From NCBI RefSeq assembly GCF_039542385.1, contig NZ_BAABIA010000001.1:62001-126000 (forward strand): a stretch of DNA of 64,000 nucleotides, written 5' to 3'. The notes beneath the pieces were generated by a model. The model did not search any database, had not been told where the DNA came from, and was given only the letters and a program-made list of their open reading frames with translations. Position 1 is the stretch's first letter. Every line of letters begins with the position of its first letter. Source of the stretch: Prosthecobacter algae. Lineage in GTDB: Bacteria; Verrucomicrobiota; Verrucomicrobiia; Verrucomicrobiales; Verrucomicrobiaceae. Shown here one piece after another: positions 43,516-51,044 of the stretch. Both the position numbers and the translations under genes were made by a program.

Positions 43516-45702
43516 ATGCGCCCGCTTTTCTGCCTCTTACTTTTGGCCCCTGTTGCCTTTGGGGCAGCTCCCCCTGCGAAATCGGTGGAGGCCATCGCGG
43601 CGGAGGCCAAGCGATCCGTCGTCAAGGTCCTGCAATCGGGCCGGGAGGGCATGGATGGCCTGGGCGCAGGCTTTGTGGTGAGTGAGGACGGCCTCATCGC
43701 CACGAATATGCACGTCATCGGCGAAGCGCGTCGGCTGGAGGTGGAAATGGCCAATGGGGACAAGCACGAGGTGGTGGAGGTGACCGCCACGGATGCCCAC
43801 TGGGATCTGGCCCTGCTGCGCATCGCTAAAAAGGGCCTGAAACCGCTGGCCCTGGCAGACAGTGACACCATCAAGCAAGGCCAGCCCATCGTGGCCATGG
43901 GAAATCCCCAGGGCCTCGCCTTCAGCGTGGTGGATGGTGTGGTCTCCGAGTTTCCCGACCTCATCAATGAGATCCCCATGATCCGCCTGGCCCTGCCCAT
44001 CGAAAAGGGCAACAGCGGAGGGCCCCTGCTGGACCGCCAAGGCCGCGTGCTGGGTATCCTAACCATGAAATCTGCCGTCACGGAGAACCTCGGTTTCGCC
44101 ATGCCAGTAAATGAGCTGAAGCGTCTCATCGAAAAACCGAACCCGGTGCCCATGGCCCGCTGGCTGACCATCGGCGTGCTGAACCCGAAGCTCTGGACCC
44201 CTTTGTTAGGCGCACGCTGGACTCAGCACGCGGGCATCATCAAGGCCGCCACCCCTGGCACCGGATTTGGTGGCCGCTCCCTATGTCTCTGGGCACCTGA
44301 GCAGCCGGGCGATACCTTTGAGGTGGCCGTGAATGTGAAGTTGGAGGATGAATCCGGCGCTGCCGGGCTGGTCTTTTGCTCCGACGGGGGAGATGCGCAT
44401 TACGGCTTTTATCCCTCGGCAGGGAAGCTCCGCCTCACCCGGTTTGAGGGGCCGGACGTGTACTCTTGGACCATCCTGGCCGACATTCCTTCGGAGGCTT
44501 ACCGCTCCGGCGAATGGAATCATCTTCGTGTGCGGGTGGAGCCGGATCAGATCACCTGCTGGGTCAATGACCAGAAAGTCATGGTGCAGCAGGATTCCGG
44601 CTTGCGTGGTGGCTATGTTGGCCTCTGCAAATTCCGCAACACCGCTGCTGAATTTCGCGGCTTCCGCGTCGGCACAGACCTGACGGAAAAGCCCGTGCCG
44701 GAGGCCGTGGCGGCTACGATCGAAACCGCGCTGGAGACCTTTGCCCAAAGTACAGGCTCCAAGAAAACCATCCTGGCCCAGCTCCTCGACCAACCCGATG
44801 CCAGCCGACGTCTGCTGGTGGAAAAGCGCCGTCAACTGGAGCAGGAAGCCGCCGCCCTGGGTGAGCTGGAAAAGGACCTCCACCGCCGGACCATCACCCG
44901 GGAGTTGGTCGCCGAACTCTCGCGCCCCGAGGAGGAGATCGACCTCATCCGCGCCACGCTGCTGCTGGCCCGGCATGACAATCCAGAAGTGGATGTGAGC
45001 CAGTACCTGCAGAGCTTTTCACGGATGGTGGACGACCTGAAACAGGATCCCGCCATCCTTCAGGGCACCCTGCCTGCCGTGAAGCGGCTGAACCGTTACT
45101 TATTTGAAGAAGGCGGCTTTCACGGCAGCCGTCATGACTACGGCAGCAAGTCCAACAGCTACATGAACGAGCTGCTGGATGACCGCGAGGGCCTGCCGAT
45201 CACCCTCTCCGTCCTCTACATTGAGCTGGCTTCCCGCCTCGGCGTGAAAGGTGTGGCTGGCATCCCGCTGCCAGGCAAGTTCATGGTCGGCTACCGCGAA
45301 GGCCCCGAGGGGGAACTACAACTGCTGGACGTGTTCGAGCGCGGCAAATCCCTCTCCGTCACCCAGGCAGCCCTGGAACTCACGGAGCGAGGTGAATTTG
45401 CCGAAGACTCGCTGGAGCCCTCCACCAAGCGCGACATCATCCTCCGCATGCTGAACAACCTCCTCAGCAGCACCCTAGACGATGCCACCGCCATCAAGGA
45501 AACCATGCCCTATCTAGACCTTTCCATCGCCCTGGACCCTGACGCCGCCGTGCAGCGCATCAACCGTGCCCGCATGAAGGAACGCCTGGGGCTGAAAAAA
45601 GAGGCTGCCGAGGACGTCCGCTGGCTAACCGAACATTTCCCCGAAGACGGTCCGGGCGAGGTGCGCGGCCAGCTCCAGGAATGGCTGGATTCCCTGGAAT
45701 GA
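43516..45702 (+). CDS. Exported trypsin-like serine protease fused to a SirB1-type transglutaminase-like domain
   Basis: 728 residues with a signal peptide (PLFCLLLLAPVAFG). Residues ~20-215 are a DegP/HtrA-type protease with the complete triad His66 (TNMHVIG), Asp97 (HWDLALLRI) and Ser167 (EKGNSGGPLL). No PDZ domain follows. Residues ~220-395 form a beta-sandwich resembling LamG/DUF1080 (GAAGLVFCSDGGDAHYGFYP). Residues ~480-728 match the SirB1/Transglut_core2 family (LFEEGGFHGSRHDYGSKSNSYMNELLDDREGLP in part) and end in a TPR-like helical pair. The protease probably acts in periplasmic quality control. The transglutaminase-like domain may bind peptides rather than crosslink. The domain order is unusual. 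Confidence 0.85.
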   Translation: MRPLFCLLLLAPVAFGAAPPAKSVEAIAAEAKRSVVKVLQSGREGMDGLGAGFVVSEDGLIATNMHVIGEARRLEVEMANGDKHEVVEVTATDAHWDLALLRIAKKGLKPLALADSDTIKQGQPIVAMGNPQGLAFSVVDGVVSEFPDLINEIPMIRLALPIEKGNSGGPLLDRQGRVLGILTMKSAVTENLGFAMPVNELKRLIEKPNPVPMARWLTIGVLNPKLWTPLLGARWTQHAGIIKAATPGTGFGGRSLCLWAPEQPGDTFEVAVNVKLEDESGAAGLVFCSDGGDAHYGFYPSAGKLRLTRFEGPDVYSWTILADIPSEAYRSGEWNHLRVRVEPDQITCWVNDQKVMVQQDSGLRGGYVGLCKFRNTAAEFRGFRVGTDLTEKPVPEAVAATIETALETFAQSTGSKKTILAQLLDQPDASRRLLVEKRRQLEQEAAALGELEKDLHRRTITRELVAELSRPEEEIDLIRATLLLARHDNPEVDVSQYLQSFSRMVDDLKQDPAILQGTLPAVKRLNRYLFEEGGFHGSRHDYGSKSNSYMNELLDDREGLPITLSVLYIELASRLGVKGVAGIPLPGKFMVGYREGPEGELQLLDVFERGKSLSVTQAALELTERGEFAEDSLEPSTKRDIILRMLNNLLSSTLDDATAIKETMPYLDLSIALDPDAAVQRINRARMKERLGLKKEAAEDVRWLTEHFPEDGPGEVRGQLQEWLDSLE

Positions 45703-45850
45703 GGCAACTCGCCGGATGGTAGGAGGCTGAAATGAACTCCAGACTTTTTGATAATGCAATTGATACGCAGTCGCAAATATTGATTGCCAGATTAAGGAGA
45801 GGCGGTTAAATCATGGCGGGGAGAGTCCTCCTCCTGGTTTTTCTGCTGCC

Positions 45851-46744
45851 GTGTCCCTGCTTTATCCCACTTTCGAAAGCCGCTGGCTGGGGGCCAGTTC
45901 CCAGCATGGCGGAGACCATTGGCTCCAGGCCCTGCGGCCGGGTGCGGTGATGCTGTTGCTGCTTCTTCAGGGAACAGTGAGGGTGGATTGGACGCTTTCG
46001 AGTCACCGGGAAATCGCCGGGAACAGTCTCATTTGGATCAATACGGCGGCAGCGATGCCTGCGGGATTGAGACTACTGGGAAGCGGCAGCCATGAAGCTC
46101 TGGCTCTGCACTTCCCGGTGGACTGGGTGAATAGCAGCCTTGCTAGCCTGCGGCAGGAGATGTCGGCCGATTTCCGTACTCTCCTTCTGGGGCCTCATCC
46201 TGCCACCCCTCTCATCACCCGCCCTCTCGAGGCAGAGGACCGTTCTTGGAGCCGCAGTCTCATGGCCCCCACTCTTTGCGCCGCAGCCCGCCACTTGCTG
46301 GAAGGCAGCCGCATGAGCGAATTCTTCTTCCGCAAAGTGCTCACAGAATCCCGTGGGGATGAGTTCTTCTGCACCCGCACCCGGCGGCTGGCGCTGGAGC
46401 GTGTGGCCAAAGTGCGCACTGCCTTGCTGGCGAATTTGGAGTGCCCTCCGACGTTGGAGGAAATGGCCCGGCTGTGCGGTTGCAACCCACAGTACCTTTC
46501 CCGCACCTTTTCAGAGAGCGCCGGCACCACCATCAGCCTGTATCTGCGCCGACTGCGCATCGAACGCGCGGCCGAGATGCTTGCGCAGGGACAGGCCAAT
46601 GCCAGCGAAGCAGCTTTGGAGGTGGGTTACCGTAGCCTCAGCCATTTCAGTCAGGCTTTCCGGGCCGAAAAAGGCTTCACCCCCAGCGAATGGGTTCGCC
46701 GTCCCCCGGTCGAACGCAGGCCGCTCCCGGCAAATGCCCGATAA
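45851..46744 (+). CDS. AraC-family transcriptional regulator
   Basis: 297 residues from a GTG start; no ATG lies in frame upstream and the ribosome site is poor, so the start is uncertain. The N-terminal ~150 residues look like a cupin-type sensor (SLIWINTAAAMPAGLRLLGSGSHEALALHFP). The C-terminal AraC DNA-binding domain has two helix-turn-helix motifs: LEEMARLCGCNPQYLSRTFSE and ASEAALEVGYRSLSHFSQAF, followed by GFTPSEWVR. It probably controls a sugar-related gene set. Neighbouring genes do not reveal which. Confidence 0.88.
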   Translation: MSLLYPTFESRWLGASSQHGGDHWLQALRPGAVMLLLLLQGTVRVDWTLSSHREIAGNSLIWINTAAAMPAGLRLLGSGSHEALALHFPVDWVNSSLASLRQEMSADFRTLLLGPHPATPLITRPLEAEDRSWSRSLMAPTLCAAARHLLEGSRMSEFFFRKVLTESRGDEFFCTRTRRLALERVAKVRTALLANLECPPTLEEMARLCGCNPQYLSRTFSESAGTTISLYLRRLRIERAAEMLAQGQANASEAALEVGYRSLSHFSQAFRAEKGFTPSEWVRRPPVERRPLPANAR

Positions 46745-46817
46745 CTCTCCACATCAAGCCGACAGCGCTTTTGACCGAACAAAAGAAAACTTTCCGAGTC
46801 TAAACCTTAAACCCCTC

Positions 46818-46979
46818 ATGAACTATACCAATCTCGACAGTCGTCTGAAACTTCACAGCCTCAGCCCCGATTTCCTTCGCCGCCTGAAGCGCATCCGCGC
46901 GGCGAGCCTGAAGGCGCGTACGGCAAACAGCAAGAAAACGCCACCCGCCTCTTCTTCTCCGGAAGCCGTTCCATCTTGA
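46818..46979 (+). CDS. Possible 53-residue basic protein
   Basis: A short frame beginning MNYTNLDSRLKLHSLSP, with a basic amphipathic helix (FLRRLKRIRAASLKAR) and a Ser/Pro-rich tail. It follows the AraC regulator by 73 bases. No ribosome site is clear and no family is recognised, so it may not be translated. It could be a small nucleic-acid-binding protein. Confidence 0.33.
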   Translation: MNYTNLDSRLKLHSLSPDFLRRLKRIRAASLKARTANSKKTPPASSSPEAVPS

Positions 46980-47052
46980 AGCAAACCTGGTTAACCGGAG
47001 CGCGATAAGAACAGGTCTTGAGGTTCGCGATCATTTTAAACCCTACCTCACG

Positions 47053-48534
47053 TTAGGCCATTTCATCCAGCGGATAGATAGGCCGGGTGACCTTTTGAAA
47101 AGGCAGGGCGGCAAGGTGGCTGCTGCAGGGCCCCGTGGTATCCACCCAAAGCATCCGGGCGGCGATGGGATCGTACGCCCGGCGATGGGCCACTGCGGCT
47201 TTCACGCCGATGACGGAGAAGTCTTTTGGCTCCAGCCCCTGGCTGCGCCATTGGCCAAGGTCAAAGGGCGGGGTCTTGATACTGGTGAGCAAAATCGTGA
47301 GATCCTTGTGTCGCACGACAGCGCAGGGCCCCATGTCAAAATGACCGCCACTCATCGAGGCTAAATGACTATGGGCATCTTCGAGGGTGAATTTGCCGTC
47401 GCTGTGCGAGATCACCTCGACTTCGATCTGGACGGGGCCTGGATCCAGACGGCTGCCTTTGCCCCCGATTGAAAGCATGACGCGGTCGCCACTGCGATAC
47501 TTTGCTGCGGTGGCTACGGCCTCGGCATCGGCGATGCACACCGCGCTGTTGGGCACACGCCAGTGGATAAAGGCACGCATCAGGCCTGTGCCATCGCCAG
47601 GTGCGCCGCCGCCGATGTTGTCGGAAGGCTCCACCACCACGGTCAGTCCTTCGGGAGGCGTGGTGAGGCCGCCGATGATTTCACTGATGGGTGGTTCCGT
47701 CGCATTGCCAAGGCTGCGGTGAGACCACGCGGCGTCACACAGCTTTTGAAGATGGGCGCTGGCATCGATCGTACTGGCAATGACGAAGCTGGCCCCGGTG
47801 TCCGGCGTGTCGGCAAAAGAAAAGCCTGCCACCACGTTGACGGACCAGATGCCCGGTTCCTTCTCCATTTCCCGTGCCATGGCTTCCAGGCTTAGCATGG
47901 GCTCGCTGGCGGTGCCCGTGCCCGTCGGCGGCCACATGAGCGGAGGATGTGCGAACTGCTGCGTCGGCTGTTCACCTGTGGTTAGGCAGCGTTGCAAAAG
48001 GTGGGCTGCATCGCAGGCGGCCTCGCGGGCATCGGTGTGCGGGTTTTCACGATAAGCCACCAGACAATCTGAAAGGGCGGCCATGCGCGGGGTGAAGTTC
48101 GCATGAAGATCAAAAACACCGAAGATGGGTACATGGCCTGCCCCGGGCAGGGCGCGCAGACGTTGCAGGAGTTCTCCCTCCACATCGTCATGGGACTGCG
48201 AGACCATGGCTCCGTGGAGGACCAGGAAAATGCCATCTACTCCGGCGGTGAGATGCGGGGTCGCGTGTTCTTCAAAATCAGCCCAGAAGGCTTCGATCAC
48301 TAGGTCTTCCACCATGGCGCTCGGCTGGGCGCGGTAATCCACCATCGGCAGGATCTCCCAGCCAAAGTCGACCGCCAGATCCAGCACTCCGCCGAAGGGC
48401 GATGCATCGCCTTTCAGTGCCAGCACTTCATCCCCCCGGCGCAGCGTGAAGTCTGCCAGGGAAGTGGTGCCTTCGAGGAAGGTGTGAGTCTCGTGGAACA
48501 GTCCGGCGAGCAGGATGCGGGGAGGGCGGCTCAT
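47053..48534 (-). CDS. M81-family metallopeptidase (MlrC-like)
   Basis: 493 residues. The N-terminal MlrC domain begins RILLAGLFHETHTFLEG and includes GIFLVLHGAMVSQSHDD, with the metal-ligand sites DLHANFTP and ENPHTDAREAA. The C-terminal MlrC domain includes DNIGGGAPGDGT and IGGKGSR. The founding member opens a linear microcystin peptide, but homologues occur widely in bacteria that meet no microcystin, so a general amide or D-peptide hydrolase role is likelier. It follows the class III aminotransferase gene in the same direction (87 bases), suggesting a joint catabolic step. Confidence 0.9.
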   Translation of the reverse strand: MSRPPRILLAGLFHETHTFLEGTTSLADFTLRRGDEVLALKGDASPFGGVLDLAVDFGWEILPMVDYRAQPSAMVEDLVIEAFWADFEEHATPHLTAGVDGIFLVLHGAMVSQSHDDVEGELLQRLRALPGAGHVPIFGVFDLHANFTPRMAALSDCLVAYRENPHTDAREAACDAAHLLQRCLTTGEQPTQQFAHPPLMWPPTGTGTASEPMLSLEAMAREMEKEPGIWSVNVVAGFSFADTPDTGASFVIASTIDASAHLQKLCDAAWSHRSLGNATEPPISEIIGGLTTPPEGLTVVVEPSDNIGGGAPGDGTGLMRAFIHWRVPNSAVCIADAEAVATAAKYRSGDRVMLSIGGKGSRLDPGPVQIEVEVISHSDGKFTLEDAHSHLASMSGGHFDMGPCAVVRHKDLTILLTSIKTPPFDLGQWRSQGLEPKDFSVIGVKAAVAHRRAYDPIAARMLWVDTTGPCSSHLAALPFQKVTRPIYPLDEMA

Positions 48535-48621
48535 AAGGGGGGAAGACTACCTGGGTACCGACATCGGACGGAGGGATTACCTCCAACTTTCGCGGCCAGC
48601 GACCTCAGTGGTTGCCATCAT

Positions 48622-49959
48622 TCACGCTTTCCATTCGGCTGCATGGCGGGCAAAGGCTTTTGACGCCCGCTGCAGGCCTTCGTCCACATCGTTTTCCGAG
48701 TGGGCGAGGCTGAGGAACCACAGTCCGCGCTCGATGGCGCGAACACCGTTTTCTAACAAACAACGTCGCAAATGGGCCCAGCGCGGCGCATCGTGACGCT
48801 GCACATAGTCGCGATAGCTGGTGACAGGGCCTTCTGCGGCACCGGGCTTGAGCAGGGTGGTGTGGAAGACAAGTCCTGGCCCTTGCGGACGCAGAGGAAT
48901 GCTGTGCTCATCGGCTAGGGTGCGCAGACCTGCCATCATCTTTTGTCCGAGTCCGATGAGCTGATGCGGATGGGCGTCGCCGAGTTCGATGACTTGGTCG
49001 AGGCACCACTTGGCCGCCGCTAGGCAGAGAGGATTGGCATTGAGAGTGCCTGCATGCACGACTTCACCACTGAGGATTTTTGCAAAGGAGGCTTCCTTGC
49101 CCACCATGGCAGCAAAGGGCACACCTCCACCGATGGCCTTGCCCAGGATGGTCAGGTCCGGCACCACTCCGTAATGTGTCTGGGCACAGCCCGCGCCAAA
49201 GCGGAATCCGGTGATGGTTTCATCGGCAATCATCATCATGCCGTCGCGGTCGCACAGCTCGCGGATGGTTTGCAGCAGCCCCTGGACAGGCTCCATGCAA
49301 CTGGTGTTGCACAGCACTGGCTCAAAAACGATGGCGGCGATTTGGCCGCGATACTGGTCCACCCGGCGGCGCAGATGCTCCGGATCATTCCAGCGTGCGA
49401 CGACAAATTGGTCGAGCACTTCGGGGATCACTCCCTGGCTGGGGTGCAGGCGGGTGGGTTCGTCTTCGGTGCCCCATTTGTCGGGCGGCGGGGCAAAGCC
49501 CACCAGCCCTTCATCGGCCCACCCATGATAGTGGCCTTCGAATTTGAGGATCAGCTTTCTGCCTGTGTGGGCGCGGGCGAGACGGAAGGCTGCCAGCACC
49601 ACTTCGGTGGCGGAGTTGTTGAAGCGCACGCGTTCAGCGCCTGGGATCATTTTTTGCAGCCGTTCGGCCACCTCGATTTCCAGTTCACATTGGGCTGCCC
49701 AGTGGGTGCCTTTTTTGGCTTGTGCGCCGATGGCCTCGGCCATGCCGGCGGGGGCGTGGCCGTAGAGAAGGGCTCCCTGGCCCGTTTGAAAATCAATGTA
49801 CTCATTTCCATCGACATCCCAAAGTCGGCTGCCCTGACCATGATCAAAATAGAGGGGAACGGGCGCCTCCATTTTCCGAATGCCACTGTTGATGCCGCCA
49901 GCGACGCTTTTTTGGGCGCGGGCAAAGAGATCGGTGGATCGAGGGAAGGTGTACGACAT
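48622..49959 (-). CDS. Class III PLP-dependent aminotransferase (glutamate-1-semialdehyde aminomutase-like)
   Basis: 445 residues, the usual length. It has the PLP-binding lysine in ILGKAIGGGVPFAA, the Asp of MIADETITGFRFG, and DVDGNEYIDFQTGQGALLYGH at the N-terminus. It resembles glutamate-1-semialdehyde aminomutase overall, but FNNSATEVVLAAFRLAR replaces the common NSGTEA, and VAGGINSGIRKM differs from true HemL. It is more likely an amino-acid or amino-sugar aminotransferase. Its product or substrate may be handled by the M81 peptidase that follows. Confidence 0.87.
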   Translation of the reverse strand: MSYTFPRSTDLFARAQKSVAGGINSGIRKMEAPVPLYFDHGQGSRLWDVDGNEYIDFQTGQGALLYGHAPAGMAEAIGAQAKKGTHWAAQCELEIEVAERLQKMIPGAERVRFNNSATEVVLAAFRLARAHTGRKLILKFEGHYHGWADEGLVGFAPPPDKWGTEDEPTRLHPSQGVIPEVLDQFVVARWNDPEHLRRRVDQYRGQIAAIVFEPVLCNTSCMEPVQGLLQTIRELCDRDGMMMIADETITGFRFGAGCAQTHYGVVPDLTILGKAIGGGVPFAAMVGKEASFAKILSGEVVHAGTLNANPLCLAAAKWCLDQVIELGDAHPHQLIGLGQKMMAGLRTLADEHSIPLRPQGPGLVFHTTLLKPGAAEGPVTSYRDYVQRHDAPRWAHLRRCLLENGVRAIERGLWFLSLAHSENDVDEGLQRASKAFARHAAEWKA

Positions 49960-50030
49960 GTGCAGAGATTACGGAGGTGTCCGGCAAGATATTTACAGGC
50001 GTAAAATCTATGTGAGATGAGGATGAGAGC

Positions 50031-51032
50031 TTGCCAGAGCGGTTCATAAAAAGCGACACTCCAAAAATCACCAATCCCCCCACTTTTGTGTCTGCCCGCC
50101 CTCCCTCTTTCCCTGATACCGTCTTGCCTGAAGCCGTGGCTCTTGAGATCCGAACGAAACTGCAAAGCCTCGTCCAGGGCATTTCTCAGATCATTCTCGG
50201 CAAGGAGGATGTCATCCGCTTGGCGGTGACCTGCCTTTTGGCCCGGGGGCATCTGTTGTTTGAAGATCAGCCCGGTGTGGGTAAAACGCTGCTCTCCCAG
50301 GCCCTGGCCCAGGCTCTAGGGTTGCAATTCCGCCGCGTGCAGTTCACCAGCGATCTGTTGCCTGCGGATATTTTGGGCGCTTCGATTTATGATCGGGAAG
50401 CGGGCAGCTTTGTTTTCCATCCCGGTCCCGTTTTCACCCAAGTGCTTCTGGCGGACGAGATCAACCGGGCCACGCCCAAAACCCAGTCGGCATTGCTTGA
50501 GGCGATGGAGGAAGGACGTGTGACCTCGGACGGCATCACCCATGCGCTGCCGCAGCCCTTTTTTGTCATTGCCACTCAGAACCCGTCCTCCCAGATCGGC
50601 ACCTTCATGCTGCCCGAGTCGCAGTTGGACCGCTTTCTCATGCGCCTGGCCCTGGGCGTCCCCGACCGCGTTGCAGAGCGCACCATCCTACAAGGGCAAG
50701 ACCGGCGGGAAATGCTGAAGTCCATGCCAGAGATCCTGCCCTGGGGGGAGATGCAGCAAATGCAGGTACTGGTGCGCCAAGTGCATGTGTCTGCCCCACT
50801 TTTGGACTACGTCCAGGACATCCTTTCCGCCAGTCGTGCCCAGGGAAGGGGGCTGTCCCCGCGCGGTGGTCTGGCCCTGCTGAATGCAGCCCGTGCCTGG
50901 GCCCTGCAACAGGGCCGGACCATGGTGCTGCCAGAGGATGTACAAGATGTGGGAGCTGCCGTGATGGCGCACCGGCTGGAAGGTGATGGCGAGACGGCCC
51001 TGCGTCTGCTGGAGGAAACCCCGATTCCCTGA
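50031..51032 (+). CDS. MoxR-family AAA+ ATPase
   Basis: 333 residues from a TTG start; no ATG is possible because a stop codon precedes in frame at 50013. It has Walker A FEDQPGVGKTLLSQAL, Walker B VLLADEINRATPKTQSALLEAMEEG, sensor motif IATQNPSSQIG, and a helical lid with RAQGRGLSPRGGLALLNAARAWA. MoxR ATPases act as chaperones that help assemble or activate protein complexes, often with VWA or DUF58 partners. Here the partner gene follows by only 12 bases and encodes the DUF58-transglutaminase fusion, so the pair is clearly functional. Confidence 0.93.
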   Translation: MPERFIKSDTPKITNPPTFVSARPPSFPDTVLPEAVALEIRTKLQSLVQGISQIILGKEDVIRLAVTCLLARGHLLFEDQPGVGKTLLSQALAQALGLQFRRVQFTSDLLPADILGASIYDREAGSFVFHPGPVFTQVLLADEINRATPKTQSALLEAMEEGRVTSDGITHALPQPFFVIATQNPSSQIGTFMLPESQLDRFLMRLALGVPDRVAERTILQGQDRREMLKSMPEILPWGEMQQMQVLVRQVHVSAPLLDYVQDILSASRAQGRGLSPRGGLALLNAARAWALQQGRTMVLPEDVQDVGAAVMAHRLEGDGETALRLLEETPIP

Positions 51033-51044
51033 TCTGCCCTGCCC

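Noticed and set aside
45814..45950. ATG-led short frame overlapping the start of the AraC gene
   Set aside because: It has AGGAGAGG upstream and a hydrophobic start but stops after about 45 codons and overlaps the regulator in another frame; spacing from the ribosome site is too long.
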